Shown here: positions 6,948 through 13,680 of the stretch, piece after piece | Layout of the letters: each line of letters begins with the position of its first letter | Numbering within the stretch: the first letter of the stretch is position 1 | Source: Hyphomicrobium sp. | GTDB lineage: Bacteria; Pseudomonadota; Alphaproteobacteria; Rhizobiales; Hyphomicrobiaceae | Length of the DNA: 34,803 bases | Direction: 5' to 3' | Assembly (NCBI GenBank): GCA_030609245.1 | Contig: JAUWCP010000001.1 | Span: forward strand, 1 to 34,803 | Translations under genes and position numbers: made by a program | The notes under the pieces: generated by a model | What the model saw: the letters and a program-made list of their open reading frames with translations, nothing else | Databases searched by the model: none | What the model was told of the DNA's origin: nothing

Positions 6948-8258
6948 TCAGCGCGCGCTCAAGACTGTGGCCGTCTCTTGCTCGGGGCGGGCCCCAAGCG
7001 GCAATGTGCGCGGGGCAGAGGCCTCTTGCTCTTGTGCAGGGCCTGAATAGCGATAGTGACCGGTAACTTCATTAAAGAACAGCGCGTCTTCAATCTGTGG
7101 CCCCCAGCCTCGATTGTGCACAATCATCGGACGCCCTGAGGCCGCGATAACGTTGGACACAATAGCGATGTGCAATTGCGAGCCTCGCCCTAGCGGCTGG
7201 TGGTAGGTAACGATGTCGCCGGGCTGATAGTCCTCCGGAAACTCGGTAACCGGAATCGAAACGCCATGCCGGGCGAAGAAACGGCGCAGCGTCTTGGTGC
7301 GGCGATGGTCGATGCTCGGATCGCCCGTGCCAAGCCGCGCCTTGTGCACAAGCACCTGTAGGTCAATGCCAAGCGCTCGGTAGGCGCGAATGACAACGTC
7401 GGTGCACACGCCGTACATGGGCGGCACATCGCCCAACGGGAAGCTTATTGTCTGGTACTTGTCCGTGTAAATTACGAGGTCCCGCGTCTGCGCGCGCGCA
7501 GCGCGTGCCAGCTTGCGCCCGAATTCCGCGGAATCAACGAAGGCAACCGGCTTTAGCGGCGGCTTCGCGGCAGTCGTCCAAGGCGCCTTGCATCTGCTGA
7601 GCATGGCCAGGCTTGCAGCTCGCGCGGCGACCTCCGCCGGCAAGGACGCTTCTAGTGTTGCGGGCGGTGAGGACGCTTCAAGTCGCACGAAAGACGGGGA
7701 GGCTTCGAGCGGTAGAGGAGCCGGTGACGCATCGAGCGCTGCAGGCGGCACGGATGCTTCGACCGCTGCGCGCGGCCTAACCGCCGTTGCAGCATGGCGC
7801 GTTGGGGAAGGCGTGAGCACTGCGACCGAGCCAACGGAAGCAAGCGCCAACTCTGACGGCGAAACCCCGCGAAGGAACGCCGGCGGGCCAACAGCATGCG
7901 CAACCTGCAACACGGCGGTGCCCGTTTGCATCAATGCTTGGCTCATGCCGACGGCGATCGTCATGACCACGAAAGGAGTCAGAAGGAGAAGCAGCGCCTG
8001 GCGCTCATCGGCCGAATAGACCTCGGCAACTCGTGGCGCGCGAGTGCGCACCGATGGCGCCCGGCGTGGGCGAGAGCGCTTGGGCGCCCGCGCTGCAGCT
8101 GCCCGAGGCTTGCGGGCACGGGGCATGCGCGCAGCCTTAGACTGCGACGGTGCGCGCGACTTCGCGGTCCCCCGAGCGGCTTTTCGCTTCGGTTTGGAGG
8201 GCTTCTCCACGCGTAACTCGCCCTGATACTCCTGCTCCATACTCCGTATAGACTGCAT
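6948..8258 (-). CDS. DUF1287 protein with basic N-terminus, one membrane segment and a 9-residue repeat linker
   Basis: A 436-residue protein in three parts. Residues 1-80 are very rich in Arg, Lys, Ala and Pro. Residues 88-108 form one hydrophobic segment (ALLLLLTPFVVMTIAVGMSQ), probably leaving the C-terminus in the periplasm. Residues 160-210 are a low-complexity linker with five E/D-A-S units exactly 9 residues apart (starting at 167, 176, 185, 194 and 203). Residues 237-405 match DUF1287: GVCTDVVIRAYRALGIDLQ, IDHRR, DYQPGDIVTY, HIAIVSN, then TGHYRYSG. Cys285 and His363 sit where an NlpC/P60-like cysteine amidase or peptidase has its catalytic pair, so a cell-wall role is plausible but unproven. 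Usual DUF1287 proteins are about 200 residues; the long N-terminal part is the oddity. The start is uncertain: ATG 8258 lacks a good ribosome-binding site, and ATG 8240 has GGAG too close. Confidence 0.8.
   Translation of the reverse strand: MQSIRSMEQEYQGELRVEKPSKPKRKAARGTAKSRAPSQSKAARMPRARKPRAAAARAPKRSRPRRAPSVRTRAPRVAEVYSADERQALLLLLTPFVVMTIAVGMSQALMQTGTAVLQVAHAVGPPAFLRGVSPSELALASVGSVAVLTPSPTRHAATAVRPRAAVEASVPPAALDASPAPLPLEASPSFVRLEASSPPATLEASLPAEVAARAASLAMLSRCKAPWTTAAKPPLKPVAFVDSAEFGRKLARAARAQTRDLVIYTDKYQTISFPLGDVPPMYGVCTDVVIRAYRALGIDLQVLVHKARLGTGDPSIDHRRTKTLRRFFARHGVSIPVTEFPEDYQPGDIVTYHQPLGRGSQLHIAIVSNVIAASGRPMIVHNRGWGPQIEDALFFNEVTGHYRYSGPAQEQEASAPRTLPLGARPEQETATVLSAR
7645..7779. repeat. 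27-bp tandem repeat, five units, in frame
   Basis: Units begin at 7645, 7672, 7699, 7726 and 7753 on the plus strand, each starting with a form of GA[CGT]GC[TA]TC. Spacing is exactly 27 bp, so each unit encodes nine residues of the minus-strand DUF1287 protein (core E/D-A-S). Units have diverged but the period is unbroken. Copy number may vary between strains. Confidence 0.85.
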
Positions 8259-8320
8259 TTGGCGCGACCAGGAGCTTAAAAGACGCCGCCCATATCGACG
8301 TAAACCAGCGGTACTTGGCG

Positions 8321-9190
8321 TTAACCTAAACCAACGAGCCGGCGGACATCGCGCGCTGGGACACCACGGGCTCTGAGATTGGTTAACCCAGCGTCCCCAG
8401 CGCTTTTTGCGAGTTTGCGGCCTTCGTCATCGGTGAGCAGGCGATGGTGGTGGTAGAGCGGCTCTTGCAACCCAAACAGAACCTGTAAGAGGCGGTGCAG
8501 GCCGGTGGCGTCGAATAGGTCGCGGCCCCGTGTGACGTGGGTGACCCCCTGGCGCGCATCATCGATCACCACAGCGAGGTGATAGCTGGCTGGCACATCC
8601 TTTCGCAGGATCACCGCGTCCCCCCATCGCTCGGGCCGCGCCTCAATTGTCGACGGGCGCCCGTCCTCATCAAGCTCCGTAAAGGTGAGCGGCTGGTCGT
8701 CCAGCTGATGCTTGGCTGCGTTCAGTGCGCGTTCCATGTCGAGACGCAAAGCGAACGCTTGGCCTTCACAGATACGCTCTTCGATTTCGGTCTTCGAAAG
8801 CGACTTGTGCAAGCCTGGGTAAAGCGGGGCGCCGTCGGGATCGAGAGCACCCTTCTCCGCCGCCTCAAAGATCTCCGACCGCGACGCAAAGCAGGGGTAC
8901 AACAGGCCCTGGCCCTCAAGCCAATGCGCGGCCTCACTATAGACGTCGAAGTGCTGCGATTGGCGTAGCAGAGGCCCGTCCCATGTGACCCCGAGCCATG
9001 CCAAATCCTCCAAGATCCCCGTAACGTGTTCCTCCCGGCAACGCGCAACGTCGATGTCCTCGATACGCAGCAGCAGTTTTCCGCCCAACCGCTCTGCCAT
9101 GTCGGAACAGACAAGGGCGGAGAGCGCATGGCCGAGGTGAAGCGGCCCGTTGGGGCTCGGGGCAAATCGAAGAACCGGTGATGGCGTCAT
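8321..9190 (-). CDS. gluQRS: Glutamyl-Q tRNA(Asp) synthetase
   Basis: A truncated glutamyl-tRNA synthetase paralogue that attaches glutamate to the queuosine base at the wobble position of tRNA(Asp). Seen: LRFAPSPNGPLHLGH with the HxGH signature at residues 18-21, LLLRIEDIDVARC, LYHHHRLLTDDEGRKLAKS with the KMSKS-type motif at 259-263, and 289 residues in all, without an anticodon-binding domain. In E. coli the short insertion after the YPCFC-type sequence holds a zinc site; here it reads YPCFASRSEI, so one expected cysteine is lost and the zinc site may be absent. It is separated from its neighbours by 62 and 22 bp, all three genes being on the minus strand. Confidence 0.93.
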   Translation of the reverse strand: MTPSPVLRFAPSPNGPLHLGHALSALVCSDMAERLGGKLLLRIEDIDVARCREEHVTGILEDLAWLGVTWDGPLLRQSQHFDVYSEAAHWLEGQGLLYPCFASRSEIFEAAEKGALDPDGAPLYPGLHKSLSKTEIEERICEGQAFALRLDMERALNAAKHQLDDQPLTFTELDEDGRPSTIEARPERWGDAVILRKDVPASYHLAVVIDDARQGVTHVTRGRDLFDATGLHRLLQVLFGLQEPLYHHHRLLTDDEGRKLAKSAGDAGLTNLRARGVPARDVRRLVGLG

Positions 9191-9212
9191 GAGTGGGAGG
9201 ATGTGCCCCAGC

Positions 9213-9749
9213 TTACCGGCAATTACCAGCGCGCCCTGTACCGGGCTTGTAGGTAGGCGCGATGGCCTCTACCACACGGTCATAAAATCGGTTCTCTGTT
9301 TTGGGATAGATCATGGCCCAACTGTTGATGAGCCGCCCGCCACAAGTGAAATTGACGCGCTGGTAGAAGATCTCGTCTCCGATCGTGCCGGAGAGAATAA
9401 ACCAGCGCTTGCGCACCCGCGCGAAGTCGATATCGGCCCCGGCGTAATTCTCCTTAAGCAGAAACTTACGGTAGGCCCGCAGCGTCGTTGCGTGCTCGTT
9501 CGCGAAGGCTCCGACAAGCAGCTGTGCCCGGCCATCACCAGAGTAGAACACCTGGCCCTCGTCCGTGGTTTGGTTAGCTTGCTGCGGAAAGACTTTGACC
9601 GGATAGGCGATTAGGAAACCATGGCGCTCATTGCGCAGCGTCGCCCAGTCTCCGAACTTTTGACTTGCGGCCACCGCCGCGTTCGCAAACCCCAGAACCA
9701 ACAGAAACAACGCACCAATTGCAGCGCGCCTCACACTGCCGCGCATCAT
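9213..9749 (-). CDS. Secreted hypothetical protein
   Basis: A 179-residue protein of a family I cannot name. Seen: a signal peptide (MMRGSVRRAAIGALFLLVLG, cleavage likely after AVAA), then a small domain with RNERHGFLIAYP, SGDGRAQLLVGAF, RKRWFILSGTIGDEIFYQRVN and NSWAMIYP, and a single cysteine in the FTCGGR loop plus one near the end, which could pair. No catalytic motif is visible. ATG 9749 is chosen because GGGAG stands 9 nt upstream; an earlier GTG at 9782 adds 11 residues without merit. It ends 22 bp before gluQRS, so the two may be co-transcribed. Confidence 0.75.
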   Translation of the reverse strand: MMRGSVRRAAIGALFLLVLGFANAAVAASQKFGDWATLRNERHGFLIAYPVKVFPQQANQTTDEGQVFYSGDGRAQLLVGAFANEHATTLRAYRKFLLKENYAGADIDFARVRKRWFILSGTIGDEIFYQRVNFTCGGRLINSWAMIYPKTENRFYDRVVEAIAPTYKPGTGRAGNCR

Positions 9750-9853
9750 CGCTTCGCACTCCCGCCGCGGAAGCCGAAACACTATAAGAGACTATCTCGT
9801 CATCCTACTCTTCACACTGCGCAGACGGAAGAGTCTTAGTCGAAGTTCCGCAA

Positions 9854-10486
9854 ATGAAGCGCACCAATGAATCGCGGATTATCGAAACGGACGCTGACAT
9901 ACGCGCGGGCGTGCGCATTCTGCGGCGCAAGTGCACTCATCTGCGTCGCGTGCACGACCAAGCCGGCGATCCGCCTTTGCGCCGCCATGCACCGGGCTTT
10001 GAAGGACTGGCCCGCATCATCGTTGGGCAGCAGCTGTCTATTGCAAGTGCTGAGGCGATTTGGCGCCGAGTAAGCATAACTGTCACGCCGATGAAGCCAG
10101 CATCCTTATCAAGGCTCACGGATGAGGATCTGCGTGCAGCGGGACTATCCCGGGCCAAGGTGCGTACCTTGCGTGCCATTGCCGAGGCCGTCGATAACGG
10201 ACTGAATCTGGAGAAGCTCGCTGCAGAACCGGAGGGCGCCGTTCATGAGGCGCTCACTGCCGTTCATGGTGTTGGCCCGTGGACGGCCGACATCTTTTTA
10301 CTCTTCTGCATCGGGCGGGCGGACGCATTTGCGGCAGACGATCTTGCGTTGCAGATAGCGACCCGATATGCCCTCGGCCTTAAGGAGCGCCCCTCCCGCG
10401 AAGAGCTTCTTACCATCGCCGATCGCTGGCGGCCGTGGCGCGGTGTGGCCGCTCGGATGCTATGGAACTTCTATATGCTGCGATAG
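9854..10486 (+). CDS. DNA-3-methyladenine glycosylase II (AlkA-like)
   Basis: A base-excision repair glycosylase of the helix-hairpin-helix superfamily, which removes alkylated purines from DNA. Seen: FEGLARIIVGQQLSIASAEAIW near residue 49 (family core helix), the hairpin LTAVHGVGPWTADIFL at about 134-149, and AADDLALQ with Asp163 at the position of the catalytic aspartate of AlkA. It is 210 residues and lacks the N-terminal domain of E. coli AlkA, like many alphaproteobacterial homologues. No [4Fe-4S] cysteine cluster follows, which argues against EndoIII/MutY types. The upstream neighbour is divergent (gap 104 bp). Confidence 0.9.
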   Translation: MKRTNESRIIETDADIRAGVRILRRKCTHLRRVHDQAGDPPLRRHAPGFEGLARIIVGQQLSIASAEAIWRRVSITVTPMKPASLSRLTDEDLRAAGLSRAKVRTLRAIAEAVDNGLNLEKLAAEPEGAVHEALTAVHGVGPWTADIFLLFCIGRADAFAADDLALQIATRYALGLKERPSREELLTIADRWRPWRGVAARMLWNFYMLR

Positions 10487-10514
10487 GGCCGCGGAAAGGC
10501 GTCTGAAGATACTA

Positions 10515-10530
10515 GAATTACTAGTAATTC
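10515..10530. repeat. 16-bp perfect palindrome GAATTACTAGTAATTC
   Basis: The sequence equals its own reverse complement and is centred on CTAG. It is AT-rich in a GC-rich region and lies 28 bp after the glycosylase stop and about 140 bp before the HNH gene. It could be an operator for a dimeric regulator; with no loop it is unlikely to be a terminator. Confidence 0.7.
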
Positions 10531-10671
10531 GGCAGATAGGCGGAAGCACGCAGCGACCCGTGGCAAAGGTCGGTAGAGACCTTCACAGAGTTGATATGCA
10601 CGGTTAGTATCCCGGTCGAAAAGTTTAGGAGAAAGCGATTCGGCTACGAGAACCTACAGGACGCTAGAAAC

Positions 10672-11232
10672 GTGAATGCGCACGCTGCCATTTCGAACTC
10701 ATTTCCGGCCCTAGTCCTGAACGCCGATTTCCGGCCACTGAGCTACTACCCGTTGTCGCTCTGGTGCTGGCAAGAATCGGTGAAGGCTGTCTTTCTCGAT
10801 CGCGTCAACATCGTCTCCGAGTATGACCGCTACGTGCGAAGCCCCAGCATCGAGATGCGGGTGCCCAGCGTCGTTTCACTCAAAACCTATGTGAAACCCG
10901 CGCTTTTTCCCGCATTCACCCGGTTCAACGTATTCCTGCGCGATTGCTTCGCCTGCCAGTACTGCGGCAACATCGAAGACCTGACCTTCGACCATCTTGT
11001 CCCCCGCTCGCAAGGCGGTCAGACCCGTTGGGACAACGTGGTCACCGCGTGTGCGCCTTGCAACTTGGAAAAAGGCGGCGAATTGCCCCACGAGGCGAAC
11101 ATGCATCCACGGCAGCTGCCCTATCGACCCACGGTTTTCGAGCTGCATCGCAACGGCCGGCTGTTCCCGCCGAACTACCTGCACAAGAGCTGGCTCGACT
11201 ATCTTTATTGGGACACCGAACTGGAGCCGTAA
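10672..11232 (+). CDS. HNH endonuclease
   Basis: A 186-residue protein with a zinc-bound HNH nuclease domain. Seen: an N-terminal FPALVLNADFRPLSYYPLSL segment, CQYC (C95, C98), LTFDHLVPRSQGGQTRWDNVVTA with D107-H108 and N122, then CAPCN (C127, C130). The two CxxC pairs would hold structural zinc, and the D-H...N set is the metal-dependent nuclease site. This single-domain type is widespread in Alphaproteobacteria; its biological target is unknown. The frame is open up to a TTG at 10591, but the segment before GTG 10672 does not resemble the family, and AGGA lies 10 nt before the GTG. No phage or restriction gene is adjacent. Confidence 0.88.
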   Translation: MNAHAAISNSFPALVLNADFRPLSYYPLSLWCWQESVKAVFLDRVNIVSEYDRYVRSPSIEMRVPSVVSLKTYVKPALFPAFTRFNVFLRDCFACQYCGNIEDLTFDHLVPRSQGGQTRWDNVVTACAPCNLEKGGELPHEANMHPRQLPYRPTVFELHRNGRLFPPNYLHKSWLDYLYWDTELEP

Positions 11233-11268
11233 GCTACTCAGTGCAATCGACGCGCTCAGCCGGGCGAC

Positions 11269-11296
11269 AAAAAGGCCCCGGCGAACGGGCCGGGGC
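11269..11296 (-). terminator. Intrinsic terminator of the small orphan gene
   Basis: Read on the minus strand, an 8-bp GC stem (core GCCCCGG/CCGGGGC, 11275-11281 with 11290-11296) is followed directly by CCTTTTTG. It lies 39 bp past the stop of the gene at 11336-11551. It may also weaken read-through from the convergent HNH gene. Confidence 0.85.
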
Positions 11297-11335
11297 AATT
11301 CCCTCCTATTGCGAAGCGAAACGAATGAGACGGGC

Positions 11336-11551
11336 TCAAGCCGCTCGTTTCGCAGTCTGCGCGCAAAGAATCTCGGCGATTACCTCCACCGCCTTACCCC
11401 AATCGTTTGACGCTCGTTCGTCTTCGCAGACGTCGAACGCGCGTATGGCATCCAAAGGCGTGCCACCATCGCGGAAAACGCGCGCGCAGGATTGGCGCGC
11501 ATATCCCACCGCCTGATACCACTGCATAGGATTGACGTGACGGGGGTTCAT
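11336..11551 (-). CDS. Small hypothetical protein, 71 aa
   Basis: I do not recognise the product. It looks like a real gene: ATG 11551 has GAGGAGGT 6 nt upstream, the frame has coding-like residues (NPRHVNPMQWYQAVGYARQS, then RVFRDGGTPLDAIRAF, then DWGKAVEVIAEILC), and a strong terminator follows. It is predicted helical and soluble with three cysteines. A TTG one codon upstream is an alternative start. It is monocistronic and has a structured leader. Function is unknown. Confidence 0.7.
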   Translation of the reverse strand: MNPRHVNPMQWYQAVGYARQSCARVFRDGGTPLDAIRAFDVCEDERASNDWGKAVEVIAEILCAQTAKRAA

Positions 11552-11593
11552 CAAAATACCTCCTCGGTTTTCTTACGCGGCCGGCTGATCCCG

Positions 11594-11616
11594 ACCATAC
11601 CCACCCCTATGGTGGG
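11594..11616 (-). promoter_or_regulatory. Two mutually exclusive hairpins in the leader of the small orphan gene
   Basis: ACCATA (11594-11599) can pair with TATGGT (11608-11613), or CCCACC (11600-11605) with GGTGGG (11611-11616). The two 6-bp stems share bases 11611-11613, so only one can form. They lie about 43-65 nt before the start codon. A regulatory role is inference only; whether this is transcribed as leader is not known. Confidence 0.35.
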
Positions 11617-11619
11617 CGG

Positions 11620-12537
11620 CGGCAAGCACACAGAGCGCACTGACATCACTACGCAGAACCCTGTCACGTAATGCCTTTAGGAGACTTTTCGCTCCAACGC
11701 TCCACGTGCTTGCCATCTCACTGGAAGGATTCTCACCTTCCAAACTCATCTCAATTCACCTGCCCTTGTGGGCCTCATCTGGTATTTTTTCCGGCGCGGG
11801 AGACGTGCCTTGGATGGAATTCAGCACTAAAGCCACCACGTCTGGAAGTGAACGCCACTCGTACGGCTGCAATGTCACAACAAACCTCACACAACTTTCA
11901 AACGCGGCTTTGCCGCCCACTCACTTAAGACCTGCGAACCCGCGAGCACACAGCCATCTGGCTGGCACCTGGATCTAACGCGATACGCAACTGAGAACGC
12001 GAGACTTGGGCTAACCCTGGACCTGAAACTCGGCCTTGGCTGGCGAACCGCTCGAAAATACGCCTAGACGTTTTCCTCCGAGCAGTTCGCCTTAACTCCA
12101 CGAACACGCGCTTCAGCGTGCTGCGGGGAGATTGTCGATACGCGAACGCAACCATACGCAACGCTACGGTACGCAAGGAATACTCTTGGATACGCTTTAC
12201 AGACGAACGTCGCAGAACACATGACGCTACGAACTCGGGCGCAGGGGTTCCTGTCGCTACCGACTCGCCCAGCCGCGATACGCTGCGACTCAACTCATAC
12301 AAGGGCGACGCCGAAGATCGGCGGCTACGCAATACGCTTGTCACTGACCGTCCCCCTCACTTGACGGGTTCGCAATGTGCTCCGCGAACGAGGTCGAATA
12401 GACCGTCCCTTTTTGACAGCCGCGTGGCGCTCTCATGGCCAACTGACGGTATTTTGCTTGACAGTTGCTGAACGGGATGCAGGCACGGGCTAACGCCGCA
12501 TCAGGCCTATGAATAAGCGGTGGAAAACGGCATTTAG
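11620..12537. other. Gene-free interval with unusual composition
   Basis: About 0.9 kb without a convincing gene. GC looks lower than in the flanks. The pentamer TACGC recurs ten times on the plus strand between 11650 and 12337, often as GATACGC or TACGCAA. The only long minus-strand frame, 11925-12344, is Arg/Ser-rich, without recognised domains, and does not show the third-position GC bias of nearby genes, although AGGGGGA precedes its GTG. I looked for tmRNA, RNase P RNA, SRP RNA and tRNA cores and saw none. It may be decayed coding sequence or an unknown RNA locus. Confidence 0.5.
12346..12409. repeat. GACCGTCCC direct repeat flanking a GTTCGC hairpin
   Basis: GACCGTCCC occurs at 12346-12354 and 12401-12409. 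Between them GTTCGC (12368-12373) pairs with GCGAAC (12384-12389). The arrangement is reminiscent of REP-like or small non-autonomous elements, but no transposase is present in the window. Confidence 0.4.
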
Positions 12538-13059
12538 CTAGTCTGATGGCACCGAATCGGCTGCGGCGCACAGGCTTGCACCAGACGCGACAAGCGACGC
12601 CACGACGTTCCAGCCTGCAAACGATAGCCCAGCAAAGCGCCAAGCTGCCTCGTCACAACGGATGACGGTGGTGCTGGACAGCGATTCGAGAAGTCCGCCA
12701 GCCGACGCCGCAATTTCCTGAGCGCCGGTACATGAATCAGGGCCCGGCCAGAACCCCCACTCCGCGCCAGCGTGATAAACGCCAAGCCCGGCATTTGCCA
12801 GGAAAGCCAGCGACACGAAAAGAAAGATAAGGCCGGCTGGGTAGCGGTGGTCGGCACTGACGAAAACAAGCGCGATGAAGAGGAGTGGCACGCCCACATA
12901 GTAGGCATAGCGCTGCTGCAGACAGAGCGGACAAGGCGCGTAGCCGCCAATGTACTCGAACGCCAACGCGGTGAGAATCGCCCCGCCCGAAATGATAAGG
13001 GCCAAGGCCCCTGCCTTGTAGGCTGCACGGACCGTTTCATTTGGTTCGGCAATCGCCAT
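12538..13059 (-). CDS. dsbB: Disulfide bond formation protein B (DsbB family)
   Basis: Inner-membrane enzyme that passes electrons from DsbA to quinone, driving disulfide formation in the periplasm. Seen: 173 residues with four hydrophobic segments, the first-loop CPLC pair (C43, C46) followed by LQQR, and a second periplasmic pair C110 and C135. This is the complete DsbB cysteine set. ATG 13059 starts MAIAEPNE. It lies 27 bp after the yqaA-like gene on the same strand and is probably the last gene of the rph-to-dsbB cluster. No dsbA is in the window. Confidence 0.93.
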   Translation of the reverse strand: MAIAEPNETVRAAYKAGALALIISGGAILTALAFEYIGGYAPCPLCLQQRYAYYVGVPLLFIALVFVSADHRYPAGLIFLFVSLAFLANAGLGVYHAGAEWGFWPGPDSCTGAQEIAASAGGLLESLSSTTVIRCDEAAWRFAGLSFAGWNVVASLVASGASLCAAADSVPSD

Positions 13060-13086
13060 GGGAGCGGTTTCGCCTTTATCGCTAAC

Positions 13087-13668
13087 CTAGATCAGATACT
13101 TGATCGCAATGAACCCGCCGACCAAGAGCAACGTGAAGATGGTGGCAACGAGGCCGAGGCGCTGCTCGATGAAGGCGCGAACGGGCTGGCCGAACCAATA
13201 GAGCAGTCCTGCCACCAGAAAAAAGCGCAAACCGCGCGCCAACACGCTGGCAATCATAAAAACGAGGAAGTTCAACTCGGTGACGCCGCTGGCAATCGTG
13301 ATGACCTTGTAGGGAAAGGGTGTCACTCCGGCGATGAACACGATCCAGGCACCATACTCGTTATAGCGAGCAGCGAACTGATCAAACGCATCCGTCATGC
13401 CGTAGAAATTCAGCACTGGCGCCCCGATCAGCTCGAACACAAAATAGCCTATGGCATAGCCAAAGACGCCGCCGATCACCGAGCCCACCATGGCGATGGT
13501 AGCAAACCACCACGCCTTTTCGCGCTGAGCCAGCACCATGGGCACCAGCATCACGTCAGGTGGAATGGGAAAAAACGAGCTTTCGGCAAAGGAAACACCG
13601 AACAGCGTGGCAGGCGCATGCCGGTGCGCCGCCGCGTTCATCGTCCAATCGTAAAGACGTCGCAACAT
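13087..13668 (-). CDS. YqaA/DedA-type membrane protein (VTT domain)
   Basis: A 193-residue polytopic membrane protein. Seen: FAESSFFPIPPDVMLVPMVLA near residue 28, with the E...P-x-P motif of the DedA/VTT superfamily, GSVIGGVFGYAIGY, and GVTPFPYKVITIASG, the second re-entrant loop motif. Members of the superfamily act in lipid scrambling, membrane potential and drug resistance; the YqaA branch is poorly characterised. It is 12 bp downstream of hemW and 27 bp upstream of dsbB on the same strand. Confidence 0.88.
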   Translation of the reverse strand: MLRRLYDWTMNAAAHRHAPATLFGVSFAESSFFPIPPDVMLVPMVLAQREKAWWFATIAMVGSVIGGVFGYAIGYFVFELIGAPVLNFYGMTDAFDQFAARYNEYGAWIVFIAGVTPFPYKVITIASGVTELNFLVFMIASVLARGLRFFLVAGLLYWFGQPVRAFIEQRLGLVATIFTLLLVGGFIAIKYLI

Positions 13669-13680
13669 GTCGGGGCGTGA

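Noticed and set aside
7645..7779. CRISPR array
   Set aside because: Units are contiguous, diverged and in frame, with no spacers and no cas genes; it is a coding tandem repeat.
11620..12537. tmRNA, RNase P RNA or SRP RNA
   Set aside because: No conserved core of these RNAs was recognised, nor a tag-like ANDN...LAA peptide frame.
12341..12643. 100-codon minus-strand frame across the dsbB end
   Set aside because: It overlaps dsbB in another frame and runs into the GACCGTCCC repeat element, so it is read-through of non-coding sequence.
12772..13680. 302-codon plus-strand frame over dsbB and yqaA
   Set aside because: It is the complement of two clear membrane-protein genes and has Gln/His-rich composition typical of such shadows.
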